Of a stretch of DNA of 64,000 bases, positions 8,740 through 18,123 are shown in pieces (within the stretch, counting starts at the first letter, position 1; every line of letters begins with the position of its first letter). This DNA comes from Ruegeria faecimaris. GTDB taxonomy: Bacteria > Pseudomonadota > Alphaproteobacteria > Rhodobacterales > Rhodobacteraceae. The stretch is taken from contig NZ_FXTE01000003.1 in assembly GCF_900182615.1 (NCBI RefSeq), positions 124,001 to 188,000 on the forward strand. The letters are read 5' to 3'. Position numbers and translations under genes: made by a program. The notes beneath the pieces are model-generated. The model was not told the DNA's origin, did not search any database, and saw only the letters and a program-made list of their open reading frames with translations.

Positions 8740-10689
8740 ATGTGTGGCATCACCGGATTTATCAACTTTGGCACCGTTGATCGGTCTCAGGCCTCATCCG
8801 TCCTTGGCAGGATGTGTCAATCGATTGAACACCGTGGCCCGGATGGAACCGGGTTGTTTGTGGACCCGGATCAGGGTGTGGCCCTGGGGCATCTGCGTCT
8901 GGCCATTATTGATCTGTCGGAAACCGGGGTCCAGCCGATGGATTCCGCAGATGGTCGGTTCACCATTGTGTTCAATGGAGAGATCTATGGCTATCTGGAA
9001 CTGCGTCAGGAATTGCAGGATCTGGGCATAAGCTTCAGGGGCACGTCCGATACCGAAGTTTTGCTGGCGGCGATGCAGCTTTGGGGTATCCGCAAGACAC
9101 TGGACCGCGTCCACGGGATGTTTGCCATTGCCGTGTTTGACCGGAAAACCCAAAGCGTGACACTGGCGCGCGACCGGATTGGCAAAAAACCTCTCTATCT
9201 GGGCCTGGCCGGGAAAACCGTTCTGTTTGGGTCCGAATTGAAGTCACTGCGCGCGCATCCGGAATTTGGACCGGCAGAGGTGGACCGCGCAGCCTTAGGA
9301 TCGTTTCTTCGGTTGGGATATATTCCTGCGCCGCGCACGATTTACCCAAATGTCCTGAAACTACCTGCGGGCTCTATGGTCGAGATCAAACTTGACACCC
9401 CACCGGCCTCGTTGGATGCGCTTCTGCAAGGGATCGAGCGGTTTTGGGATATCGAGGCCGTAGTCACCGAGGCGCGCGCAAACCCCTATCCTGACGATAA
9501 AACGGCCATAGCTGAAATCGAATCCGAACTGCTGCGCGCGGTGGGCGAGCGGATGGTTGCGGATGTGCCGGTTGGGACCTTCCTGTCGGGTGGCATCGAC
9601 TCGTCGCTGATCACCGCGATGATGCAAGAGCAATCCAGCAGGAAGGTTCCCAGCTTTACCGTACGCTTTGAGGACGAAGACACCAACGAAGCCGACCATG
9701 CAAAAGCCATCGCCGAGTATCTTGGGACGGATTACCACGAGGTGACGGCGACGCCGGAAATGGCGTTTCAAGCCATCGAAGGCTTGCCGCAGGTGTTTGA
9801 CGAACCTTTCGCCGACCCGTCGCAACTACCAACCCTGCTGGTTTCGCAACTGGCGCGCCAGCAGCTTAAAGTCGTCATGTCCGGCGACGGCGGTGACGAG
9901 TCGTTTGGTGGCTATGCCCGATATGTTCGGATGCAGGCCTTTGAGCGCCTGAAGGGCAAGATGCCCGACCTGGCAATTCAAGCCCTGTCGCAGGCGCCGC
10001 AATCGGTTCTTGCCGCTCTGGTGCCAGTCCTAAGGCCATTCGCCCCGCGCAGCATGCGCGATGATCTGAGCGCCGACCGTCTGGCCAAGCTTGCGCCGGT
10101 TCTGCAGGGACGAGAGTTCCAGTGCCGCTATCAGGCCCAGTTTTCGATCTGGTCCTCCGGTATGCTTGGAAAGTCCGGCATCCCGCTGGGCAATGAGATC
10201 GGAACGCATGATTTGCCCGCAGGGTTGAGCCAGTTGGACAGCATGATGTTGTTGGATTCGCTCTATTATTTGCCGGATGATATTCTGGTGAAGGCCGACC
10301 GCACTTCGATGTCGGTGGGCCTTGAGATGCGCGCGCCGTTGTTGGACTACCGCGTTGTCACCGCCGCCTGGCGCTCTTCGGCATCGCTTCGGTGCGATGG
10401 GAAGGTTGGCAAGGTGGCATTGCGCGAGCTTTTGAAAAAGCGGGTCCCGCAATCGCTGTACGACCGGCCCAAACGCGGGTTTGGTATACCGCTCAACGCT
10501 TGGCTGCGCGGGCCCCTAAAGTCCCGTGTTTCCAGCATTCTTCTGGATGGGAACGGGCTTGAGGGTTTCGTGGACAAGGCAGCGCTGGAAAAATGCTGGG
10601 CCGAGCACCAATCAGGCAAACGCAACTGGGGTGCTCAGCTGTGGACGGTCTTTATGTTCCAACTATGGTCCGAAGCGTGGATGCGCTGA
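8740..10689 (+). CDS. asnB: Glutamine-dependent asparagine synthase-type amidotransferase
   Basis: 649 residues. MCGITGF supplies the N-terminal nucleophile Cys2 of class II glutamine amidotransferases, followed by the GATase domain (to about 200, with HRGPDG and NGEIYGY). The synthetase domain has the ATP PPi-loop SGGIDSS near residue 285 and MSGDGGDESFGGY near 380. AsnB paralogs in polysaccharide loci are usually thought to amidate a uronic acid carboxyl rather than make asparagine; that role here is inferred from location. SD AAGGGG upstream; it ends at a hairpin facing the convergent PIG-L gene. Confidence 0.93.
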   Translation: MCGITGFINFGTVDRSQASSVLGRMCQSIEHRGPDGTGLFVDPDQGVALGHLRLAIIDLSETGVQPMDSADGRFTIVFNGEIYGYLELRQELQDLGISFRGTSDTEVLLAAMQLWGIRKTLDRVHGMFAIAVFDRKTQSVTLARDRIGKKPLYLGLAGKTVLFGSELKSLRAHPEFGPAEVDRAALGSFLRLGYIPAPRTIYPNVLKLPAGSMVEIKLDTPPASLDALLQGIERFWDIEAVVTEARANPYPDDKTAIAEIESELLRAVGERMVADVPVGTFLSGGIDSSLITAMMQEQSSRKVPSFTVRFEDEDTNEADHAKAIAEYLGTDYHEVTATPEMAFQAIEGLPQVFDEPFADPSQLPTLLVSQLARQQLKVVMSGDGGDESFGGYARYVRMQAFERLKGKMPDLAIQALSQAPQSVLAALVPVLRPFAPRSMRDDLSADRLAKLAPVLQGREFQCRYQAQFSIWSSGMLGKSGIPLGNEIGTHDLPAGLSQLDSMMLLDSLYYLPDDILVKADRTSMSVGLEMRAPLLDYRVVTAAWRSSASLRCDGKVGKVALRELLKKRVPQSLYDRPKRGFGIPLNAWLRGPLKSRVSSILLDGNGLEGFVDKAALEKCWAEHQSGKRNWGAQLWTVFMFQLWSEAWMR

Positions 10690-10712
10690 TCACAGCTTGG
10701 CGATTTTGCGAC

Positions 10713-10736
10713 CAGGTCAGTCAGATAACTGACCTG
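10713..10736. terminator. Hairpin between convergent asnB and PIG-L genes
   Basis: Perfect 9-bp stem (10713-10721 with 10728-10736) and six-base loop. It overlaps the stop codon of the minus-strand gene. No T-run follows in either direction, so it may be only a weak or mRNA-stabilising terminator. Confidence 0.45.
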
Positions 10737-11416
10737 ACCAAGACAAAGCCCTCAGCCGCGGCCCGGTGAACCGTCGCGCCACGCAATGTTGCCAACGCTT
10801 TCAAGCTCTGAACCGAACGCTCGTGCGGGGGCTGTTTGACCTGGCTTGCAAATAGCTGGAAGGCTTCCAGTTTACGCTCCAATGTATCCGAAATGTCCAC
10901 AAACATGTTCGGCACGAATGGCGGCGTCAGATATGGCGCGTTCCAATTTGTCTCGGAAAGCGTCTCATAGGCCGCGATCGTCGTCGGGTATTTGTCCTGA
11001 TAAGGTCGGCTTGCCACCAAAGTCGAAAGGAAACTCAACTGGTGGTCCAGATGGATGTCGCCGGGATGCGGCGCCAGGATGACACTTGGGTCGAGATCGC
11101 GGATCAGTGTTCCCAGACCTGCGTTCAGGTCACCATGGGGGTGCTCAGCCAGTTCAGCGGCAGGGAAATCCAACCAATGCGTATGCGTCACACCAAGATG
11201 CTCATGTGCGGCCCTGGCTTCGGCCTGTACATTGGCGATCTGTTCCGTGCTGAACCGGGGCGACCGACCCGTTGTGACAATCGCGATATGGACTGCGCGA
11301 CCTGCATCTGCCAGTCGTGCGATGGTGCCGCCAGCCCCAAGGACTTCATCATCCGGGTGCGGAGCAACCACAAGTACCGGTCCGTCCTGTCCGTCAAAAG
11401 GTGTCAGCGCTGTCAT
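10721..11416 (-). CDS. PIG-L family N-deacetylase
   Basis: 231 residues. VVAPHPDDEVLGAGG (His20, Asp22, Asp23) is the zinc/catalytic motif of PIG-L/LmbE deacetylases, and APHPGDIHLDHQ gives the second histidine region. These enzymes remove the acetyl group from N-acetyl sugars. ATG at 11416 overlaps the formyltransferase stop (ATGA), so deacetylation and formylation are translationally coupled: a free amine could be made and then formylated. The frame extends upstream to 11488 but that would run inside the preceding gene. Confidence 0.87.
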   Translation of the reverse strand: MTALTPFDGQDGPVLVVAPHPDDEVLGAGGTIARLADAGRAVHIAIVTTGRSPRFSTEQIANVQAEARAAHEHLGVTHTHWLDFPAAELAEHPHGDLNAGLGTLIRDLDPSVILAPHPGDIHLDHQLSFLSTLVASRPYQDKYPTTIAAYETLSETNWNAPYLTPPFVPNMFVDISDTLERKLEAFQLFASQVKQPPHERSVQSLKALATLRGATVHRAAAEGFVLVRSVI

Positions 11417-12327
11417 TCGGAATTCCTGAGCTTTGAGTGCAGATCGGGCGGCGCATCGGCGCCGGTCCAGTTTATGATGTCCAGACATTTCCCATCCCCA
11501 CAGGCGACCGTAAACCGGTTTCCTTCGATGGCCTGTATCTGACCAGGCAGGCCGATATAGTAGCCCTGCAGGGCGGTGTTCTGTACACCCAGCAGGACCA
11601 ACTTCTCACCGGATGCAGAATACGTGTAAGCGCCGGGATAGGGCGGCCCGACTGCGCGTATCAACCGGTTAATCTCTGCCGCCGGTCTGGTCCAGTCGAT
11701 CAGGCCGTCCTCGGGCCGCCGCCGCGCACAAAGGCTGATCCCGGTTTCCGGTTGCGGCGCCGCCGGGATGTCACCTTCGGAGATTTGTGTCAAAAGCTGA
11801 GGCAGCAGCTGCGTCAGGGCCTGAAGCGCCCGGTCATACAGCTCGCGCGCTGTTACCGTGTCGGGATCGACCGCATATCGAGCTTGCGCCGCAATCGGGC
11901 CGTCATCGGCCCCTTCGCCAAGCCAGAACAATGACGCGCCTACATCGGTTTCGCCCAATATGACAGTCCAGGGGATCACACCGCGTCCGCGCAGACGGGG
12001 CAGTGCGGATGGGTGAAACCCGACGCATCCGATCTTTGCCTGGGCTCGAAATTCCGGCCCGCATATCTGAGACCACCCGATGACCAGTATCAGATCAGGT
12101 TTTACGGCTTGAATGGTTTTGATTGTTCCGGCCGAGTCACTTTTGGCCGTATAGTGGACAGGAATATCATACCGATCTGCAGTGGGTTTGAGATCTGCAA
12201 AATCAGAGTGCCGGTGGGACAAGTCCGGCGGTAGTGTCACCACCAAATCCGGTACAAACCCTCGGGCACATATGGCGGATAAGGCGACATGCGATCCTTC
12301 GACCGCCCCCACAAATACCGTCTTCAT
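11413..12327 (-). CDS. Formyltransferase-fold protein, probable sugar N-formyltransferase
   Basis: 304 residues. The N-terminal Rossmann domain of the methionyl-tRNA formyltransferase fold contains GFHPSALPRLRGRG (His105) and GEGADDGPIAAQ (Asp141), corresponding to the catalytic His and Asp. The canonical catalytic Asn, two residues before the His, is Gly103 here. The C-terminal part (about 205-300, from LCARRRPEDGLIDW) matches the family's OB-like domain. Best read as a 10-formyl-THF-dependent enzyme acting on a 4-amino sugar, since it is coupled to PIG-L and a PglC-like gene by 4-bp overlaps. The missing Asn leaves catalysis uncertain. Confidence 0.75.
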   Translation of the reverse strand: MKTVFVGAVEGSHVALSAICARGFVPDLVVTLPPDLSHRHSDFADLKPTADRYDIPVHYTAKSDSAGTIKTIQAVKPDLILVIGWSQICGPEFRAQAKIGCVGFHPSALPRLRGRGVIPWTVILGETDVGASLFWLGEGADDGPIAAQARYAVDPDTVTARELYDRALQALTQLLPQLLTQISEGDIPAAPQPETGISLCARRRPEDGLIDWTRPAAEINRLIRAVGPPYPGAYTYSASGEKLVLLGVQNTALQGYYIGLPGQIQAIEGNRFTVACGDGKCLDIINWTGADAPPDLHSKLRNSE

Positions 12328-12929
12328 GCAGGTGTCTCCTTTCGGCTGTCCAGCCAGTTGTCTGCGGCCTGAATTCGGTCAGGGCGTTTATGCTCTCCGG
12401 CCAAGGCTACCATAATGGTTTCGAACAATATCTTCAGATCAAGCGACAGTGACCGGTGCGCGACATACCATAGATCCAGCTTTAGCTTCTCGTCATTTGA
12501 AAGCGCGGTATTGCCGCTGACCTGAGCCCACCCTGTCAGACCGGGCCGAACCGTGCAGCGCACCCGCCCATTGTCTCCAAACTCTTCGATGGTTTCGGGA
12601 AGCAGGGGACGGGGGCCAACAAGGGCCATATCTCCGCGCAAGATGATCACAAGCTGGGGCATCTCATCCAGCCTTACGCGGCGCAGAAGCTTGGTGGTTT
12701 TTGTCTGACGTTCCGAATCTGGCAGCAAAGCCCCGCTTTGATCGCGTGTGTCGGACATTGTTCTCAGCTTCCAGATGCGAAAGACGCGCCCGTTGCAGCC
12801 TGCCCGCCGTTGGCCAAAAAACAAAGGTCGCCCGACCGAAAACAGCACAATCACACAACCCGCCAGAAAAAAGGGCAGCGCGATCGTGCCCGCGATCAGG
12901 CAACACAGTATTTCGAGAAATCTGTTCAT
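12324..12929 (-). CDS. PglC-like phosphoglycosyl transferase (bacterial sugar transferase)
   Basis: About 201 residues from ATG 12929. One reentrant membrane helix (residues 4-33) is followed by the catalytic domain with FRIWKLRTM, the Asp88-Glu89 dyad in RRVRLDEMPQL, and GDMALVGPRPLL. This is the compact monotopic PglC type that moves a phospho-sugar from UDP-sugar to undecaprenyl phosphate, the first step of repeat-unit assembly. No strong SD is seen; in-frame starts exist at 12998 and 13121, but the family normally begins at the membrane helix. The stop overlaps the formyltransferase start, fitting an N-formylated or acetylated amino sugar as first sugar. Confidence 0.82.
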   Translation of the reverse strand: MNRFLEILCCLIAGTIALPFFLAGCVIVLFSVGRPLFFGQRRAGCNGRVFRIWKLRTMSDTRDQSGALLPDSERQTKTTKLLRRVRLDEMPQLVIILRGDMALVGPRPLLPETIEEFGDNGRVRCTVRPGLTGWAQVSGNTALSNDEKLKLDLWYVAHRSLSLDLKILFETIMVALAGEHKRPDRIQAADNWLDSRKETPA

Positions 12930-13844
12930 ATTCAAACCCAAGAACTGTAGCTGAAAACTACGAATATCAAACCAAGAACCAACATCTCTCCGGATCATCC
13001 TGTTGGCCGGATCCAAGTTCCGGCGCACTGATACGAAGTCTGGGCTGAGTTGATCCCAAATCGATTCTCGATTCAAGCGGCAGAGCTGACCGGCACCCTG
13101 ACTATGCGGAAATTTTTCCAAGCATGCGCCAAGTTCACAAAGCCTTTGTCAGGAAAACCGGCCTGCGACTCATTAGAGGATTGGCCGAAAGGAGTTGTCA
13201 TCTTTGTTGCGTCTTGGTTCACAATGCCCCGATAGGGGCTTATTGTGGATCGATTGGGCAATATTGAGACCCGGACAGCGGCCCCCGAAGATTTCATCGG
13301 ATTGAGAAAATGACTGTAATTTTCCCCGTGAGATTAGCATTTCTCTTGTTTACGCTAGGTCAATCGGCGCTCAAGTCAGCCGAAACAGGGAGGAAATTCT
13401 GCAACCCTCAGCAAAATATCAGTCAAAGAGTACTTCAGAAAACGCTGCAATTCGTTAATGAAGTGTGAAGAAATTACTTTTGAGGGCGCGGAAACGTATG
13501 TTAGCGTTGAAGGAGATTGAAGAAATTGCGCTAACCGGCGAACCAGAGGAACAATTTTGTTACTTGCGCGAATTATTATTATTAACGAGTGAAGTGAGTG
13601 TGTTCAACTTGGGCGATTGAGACAAGCTCAAGTGAAGGGGGCAAAACAAAGATACGGGTACAAGGCTTTCGGTTGATCATCTGATCGCGAGCCTTTGGTT
13701 TATATAGGACAGCTGAAAGCGGTCTGTGAGTGATCAGTTGGGAGCTGTGGCAATGTTTTGATGCTGCAGGACCCTGTTGGGTAACGATGTACGAGTAATT
13801 CTCGACCGGAATTGAGCCGGTGATGAGATAAAGGGGTGAGGTAA
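12930..13844. other. Long divergent intergenic region with candidate tiny ORFs
   Basis: About 915 bp, AT-rich from 13300 on, upstream of both the PglC-like gene and the dehydratase operon. It contains three tiny open frames with ATG starts: 13310-13468 (52 codons, hydrophobic signal-like start), 13458-13520 (20 codons) and 13498-13620 (40 codons, acidic, Glu/Leu-rich). None has a convincing SD or known family, so I do not call them genes. The length suggests a regulated 5' leader or multiple promoters. Confidence 0.4.
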
Positions 13845-15884
13845 ATGGTTTCGGGTTTTCATTGCTGGCAAACGCAGATTGTTAGTGAGTTGCGTGCCAA
13901 TCATCGATTAGTCTTTGGAGACATTGTTGCTTCGTCTTTCTCAGCCGTAGTGGCAATCAATCTTGCGAATGGTGGAACGGTAGCGCAACAGATGGCGCCA
14001 GCCATGTTCCCGCTGATGCTCTTGTCCAGCCTGATTGGACTGGCGGTTTTCCCGCTTGCGGGCATGTACCGGCGCCACACACGCTCGACATCACTGCGAG
14101 ACATTCGTCTGATCCTGCGGGGATCGACAATGTTGGTCCTGTGCCTCATGGCTGCCAGTGCAGTTTTCGAAGTGACCAAGGCTGTACCCTTCGCGGCCTT
14201 CATTATTCAGCTTGGCTTGATGATCCTTCTGCTCAGTGCCCTGCGTGTAGTTGCCCGTAGCCGTGAGCTGAATCGCCAGAATGCGCGGTTGATGGCCGAA
14301 CATCAGGACAAGGTTCCGGTGCTTTTGGTTGGCACGGGTGCAAGTTGTGATCTATTTGTCAGGTCTTTGCGGAATACGCATTCCAAGTATCAGCCGGTGG
14401 GCATTATTGACGATGCGCGCAATACCATGGGGCTGTATTTCCACGATGTTCAGATTATCGGATCTCTTCTGGATGCCGATCGCGTGGTCGAGCGGCTTAA
14501 AGCCTGGGATCATTTGCCCAGACGCTTGTTCCTGACCGAACCGATCACGCATTTTGAAAGTGACGGCATCCGCAAGCTGACCAGCTGGTGTGAATCCAAC
14601 GGTATCGCTGTCTCACGCGTGCCGGGTCTTGGGGAAGAAGGCCAGGATGCGGCCAACGGTTGTATTATCAACCCGGAGGAAATTCTCGAGCGGCCACAAA
14701 AAGCTGTCGAACGCTCGATGTTGCGCGAGATGTTCCGTGGGCGCCGCGTATTGGTGACCGGTGCCGGTGGTTCGATCGGTAGCGAACTGGCACGTCAGAT
14801 AGCCTCTTTCGATCCGGCGGAACTGGTGATGATCGACCATTGCGAGTTCAACGCCTATTCCATCGACATGGATTTGTCGCAGAACTTTCCAGATGTTCCC
14901 CGGCGGATGTATATCGCAAGCATTCGCAATGCGTCGCGTGTGAATGACATCTTTGAACGTCATCGCCCCGAGCTGGTATTCAATGCCGCAGCGCTGAAGC
15001 ATGTTCCGATGGTTGAGATGAATCCCTGCGAGGGCGTTTTGACCAATGTGATCGGAACCCGTAACGTCGCGGATGCGGCCCGGAACTATGGTGCCATCGC
15101 GATGGTACAGGTTTCCACGGACAAGGCTGTAAACACCACCAATGTGATGGGTGCAACCAAGCGCGTTGCTGAGTTCTACGTTCAGGCGCAGGACCGTGTA
15201 ACCAACGGAACCGAGGAAGAAACCCGGTTCTTCTCGGTGCGGTTTGGCAATGTTCTGGGGTCGTCGGGCTCGCTGATCCCGCTGTTTCAACGTCAAATCT
15301 CGAACGGTGGTCCGCTGACCGTGACTGATCCCCGGATGGAACGGTACTTCATGACCATCCGTGAGGCCGTGCAACTGACTCTGGTTGCGGCCGCAAGCGG
15401 GTTGAAAATGGAAAGCAGCCACGGAGAGATTTTCGTTCTGGATATGGGTCGGCCGGTCAAGATCGTGGATTTGGCTGAACGGATGATCCGCCTTGCCGGG
15501 CTAAAGCCTTATGAGGATATCGACATCGAATTCATTGGAATTCGTCCAGGCGAAAAGCTGTTCGAGGAATTGTTTGATGCGTCTGAGAAGCGCCACGAAT
15601 GTGGCATTCCGGGCGTCGGATCCGCGCGGCCCGAGGGCATTCCCGTCGCCCGCCTGCGCGCCATGATCCGGAAACTGGAACAGGCTGCGGCAGAAGGTGA
15701 CGAACTGGCAGCCAAGCGCCTGCTGAAAGAGCTCGTGCCTGGGTATGGTGCAAATGGCCTGCGTCCGGTTCCGATCTCGGAGTTTTCATCCAAGCCCATT
15801 TTCAAAAGCGCTGGCACAAACGCAGCAAATGCGGTCAGTCAGTCTGAAGGAGAAAACCCGGAACTGCTGCCCGCTGGCAGCTGA
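13845..15884 (+). CDS. PglF/CapD/WbpM-like NDP-sugar 4,6-dehydratase
   Basis: 679 residues. Four N-terminal membrane helices (to about residue 145) and a non-catalytic Rossmann-like domain (about 150-280) precede the SDR domain. That domain begins with RRVLVTGAGGSIGSEL (about 301-316). VQVSTDKAVNTTNVMGATKR carries the Lys and the Met that replaces the usual SDR Tyr in this subfamily. RPGEKLFEEL closes the domain. Relatives convert UDP-GlcNAc to the 4-keto-6-deoxy sugar at the membrane. With the 6349 aminotransferase and formyltransferase it could supply UDP-4-amino-4,6-dideoxy-GlcNAc. SD-like AAAGGGG precedes the ATG. Confidence 0.9.
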   Translation: MVSGFHCWQTQIVSELRANHRLVFGDIVASSFSAVVAINLANGGTVAQQMAPAMFPLMLLSSLIGLAVFPLAGMYRRHTRSTSLRDIRLILRGSTMLVLCLMAASAVFEVTKAVPFAAFIIQLGLMILLLSALRVVARSRELNRQNARLMAEHQDKVPVLLVGTGASCDLFVRSLRNTHSKYQPVGIIDDARNTMGLYFHDVQIIGSLLDADRVVERLKAWDHLPRRLFLTEPITHFESDGIRKLTSWCESNGIAVSRVPGLGEEGQDAANGCIINPEEILERPQKAVERSMLREMFRGRRVLVTGAGGSIGSELARQIASFDPAELVMIDHCEFNAYSIDMDLSQNFPDVPRRMYIASIRNASRVNDIFERHRPELVFNAAALKHVPMVEMNPCEGVLTNVIGTRNVADAARNYGAIAMVQVSTDKAVNTTNVMGATKRVAEFYVQAQDRVTNGTEEETRFFSVRFGNVLGSSGSLIPLFQRQISNGGPLTVTDPRMERYFMTIREAVQLTLVAAASGLKMESSHGEIFVLDMGRPVKIVDLAERMIRLAGLKPYEDIDIEFIGIRPGEKLFEELFDASEKRHECGIPGVGSARPEGIPVARLRAMIRKLEQAAAEGDELAAKRLLKELVPGYGANGLRPVPISEFSSKPIFKSAGTNAANAVSQSEGENPELLPAGS

Positions 15885-15968
15885 TTTAGCATTGTTTTTT
15901 CTGGTGTCGGTTATTTTGCCGAATTTGGTTTCTGTGTTTAATATTTCCGCCGAAAGGGCCAACATTTG

Positions 15969-16391
15969 ATGGCGAGGCTTAATATACGCTCGGCTTTTGC
16001 GCCGTCAGAAGAACGTGCGCAGGTGGTACGGTTTCTCTGGGCCGGCCTGATAAACACGGCGTTTGGCTATAGCGTGTTTGCCCTTTTGATTTTTGCGGGC
16101 ATGCATCCACAGCTTGCGCTTCTGCTTCAGTTTATTTTGGGTGTGATCTGGAATTTTTGTATCCACGCCCGGTTTGTCTTTGGCGTGCAGGGGTACCGCC
16201 GTTTCCCGCTATATGCGATGTCTTATGTCGTGCTGTATTTTGTGAATGCGCTGCTTTTGCGCGGTTTGATGCAGGTTGGGCTTGATCCCTATCTGGCACA
16301 GGCGGTCGCGTTGGGGCCCGTTGTCATATTGTCTTACCTCATGATTTCGCGTGCGCTTGGCCGGGGTCAGGCAATGGATCGGAGGGGCTGA
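15969..16391 (+). CDS. GtrA-family membrane protein
   Basis: About 140 residues with four membrane helices. VVRFLWAGLINTAFGYSVF at the N-terminus and QFILGVIWNFCIHARFVFG in the second helix pair are typical of GtrA. GtrA proteins are proposed to flip polyprenyl-phosphate sugars made by GtrB to the periplasm. A GT-C-like protein follows directly and a GtrB-like GT2 is encoded at 23501. ATG at 15969 preferred over TTG at 15966. Confidence 0.85.
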   Translation: MARLNIRSAFAPSEERAQVVRFLWAGLINTAFGYSVFALLIFAGMHPQLALLLQFILGVIWNFCIHARFVFGVQGYRRFPLYAMSYVVLYFVNALLLRGLMQVGLDPYLAQAVALGPVVILSYLMISRALGRGQAMDRRG

Positions 16392-16392
16392 G

Positions 16393-18027
16393 ATGAGCGA
16401 TGCGAGAATATCAAGCTTTAAGGGCACCACCCCGTCAAGTACGCGCATGGGTGCTATGCTCGGGATCGTGACCGCTGGTCTGGGGCTTGTGTTGCTGATT
16501 GCCGGTTTGTTCGGCCGCCTGATGACCTATGATCTGCGCCGGGATGAGCTGATGTTCGTCCCTCCGGCGCGTTTGCTCGGAGAGTGGGAGCTTTATTCGG
16601 ACTTCTTCTACAATCACGTCCCTTATTCGGCGTGGTATTACCTTGGGTCCGGCATTCTGTTCGATGAGTTTGGCCTGTTGGGGTCCGCTCGGATCGGCCT
16701 GTTTCTGGCCTGGCTTGGATTGATCGCGGCGACTGGCTGGGTAACGCTGCGCTTGTCGGGATCACCGGTTCTCGCTGTCTTTTCAATTATCGGCATTGTG
16801 ACATGCGAGCTGTTTCTGACCGGTGCCGGTATGGCCGCAACCAACAATCTGTTGCCACTGCCATTTGCGGTCATCGGGCTTGGCCTGTTTTTGATCGAGA
16901 CGTCAAAGCCCGCGCCGCGATTTTTGACGCTGGTCCTATCGGGCGTCGCATTGTCTATTGCGGCGGGGATGAAGGTCAGTGCGGTACTTTTTATTCCGCC
17001 GATTGCTCTTGCCGCATTCTTGTTGCCTGCGGATGTTTCGATGGCACGACGACTGAAAGCCGTGGTCCTGCCGCTGCTGATCGGAGGGTTGATCGCGGCC
17101 TTGCCCCTGTTTGCCTTCCTGCTCGCTGATCCGGGCGTCTTTCTGGCGCATGTCTTGGGGTTTCACACCGGACCACATGTCGCCTATTGGGAGGCCAACG
17201 CCGCAACAGAACCGGGGCTGGCCCTGAGATTGTCGGGCAAGTTGATGCTGGCCCATTCGGCATGGGTGGCCGGAGTGGGCCTGGTGATGGTTATGGCCAT
17301 TCTGTCCGTGCTTTGGATTATCCTGCGTGGTGGTGCGCGTGTCGACGAAATGCAGCCCTCGCAACTGCGGCATGGTGGTGTTGTTCTGGCGATCATTATC
17401 CTGACTGCCTCAATGGCTTTTGTCCCAACGCCCGGTTTTCCGCAATATTATATCCAGCCTCTGGTCTGTCTGCCTCTGCTGCTCGCGGTTCTGTTTCGTC
17501 GGCTTGACCCGCCACGGCGGCACGAGGCAGTGCCTGTGCTTGCGGCAGGTATTGTCTTGATGGTCATCCTGGGACTCCCGCGTATCGGGATGGGCCTGGT
17601 CTCGCTGACAGAGCCTTCGAAGTTCACCTCGGCCCGTTTTGCCGGTTCCGGTGCTGTCCTTCGGGATGCGGTGGCAGGCAGTGCACTGCCTGATGGTCCG
17701 GTCGCGACTTTGCTGCCGATCTATCCGCTTGAGGCGGGCCTGAGCGTTTATCCAGAATTTGCAACGGGGCCATTCGCTTACCGAATTGCACCCTTCACGG
17801 ATCCGGAACTTGCCGGCAAATACGTGATGGCAGGCGCCAACGACTTACCGGCCCTGTTTGCAGATAACCCGCCTTCGGCTTTCCTGCTTGGATACGATTC
17901 CGTTCTGGAAGCCCCATTGTTGAGCTATGCGCGGGCAAACAACTACCGCCCAGTCGAATTATCAGGTCTGAACAACCGCTACGGCCAAGGTGTGGTATAC
18001 TTGAAAGCTGCAGGGGCTGAACAATGA
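16393..18027 (+). CDS. GT-C type membrane glycosyltransferase (GtrC/ArnT-like role)
   Basis: About 544 residues with ten or more membrane helices. The first external loop has the acidic YDLRRDELMFVPPARLL, in the place where GT-C enzymes keep their catalytic Asp/Asp-Glu, followed by an aromatic-rich segment. The C-terminal about 120 residues are soluble. GT-C enzymes use polyprenyl-phosphate sugars in the periplasm, which fits the GtrA gene just upstream (TGA two bases before this ATG, GGAGGGG as SD). I assign fold, not specificity. Confidence 0.65.
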   Translation: MSDARISSFKGTTPSSTRMGAMLGIVTAGLGLVLLIAGLFGRLMTYDLRRDELMFVPPARLLGEWELYSDFFYNHVPYSAWYYLGSGILFDEFGLLGSARIGLFLAWLGLIAATGWVTLRLSGSPVLAVFSIIGIVTCELFLTGAGMAATNNLLPLPFAVIGLGLFLIETSKPAPRFLTLVLSGVALSIAAGMKVSAVLFIPPIALAAFLLPADVSMARRLKAVVLPLLIGGLIAALPLFAFLLADPGVFLAHVLGFHTGPHVAYWEANAATEPGLALRLSGKLMLAHSAWVAGVGLVMVMAILSVLWIILRGGARVDEMQPSQLRHGGVVLAIIILTASMAFVPTPGFPQYYIQPLVCLPLLLAVLFRRLDPPRRHEAVPVLAAGIVLMVILGLPRIGMGLVSLTEPSKFTSARFAGSGAVLRDAVAGSALPDGPVATLLPIYPLEAGLSVYPEFATGPFAYRIAPFTDPELAGKYVMAGANDLPALFADNPPSAFLLGYDSVLEAPLLSYARANNYRPVELSGLNNRYGQGVVYLKAAGAEQ

Positions 18028-18123
18028 CCAGTGCCTGCGCGACTCAACCTGCCTATATTTTTCCTGGGCGGGCCCATTCACATGACCATCAATTCTATTG
18101 ATCGAATAAAGGAAGGATAGACA

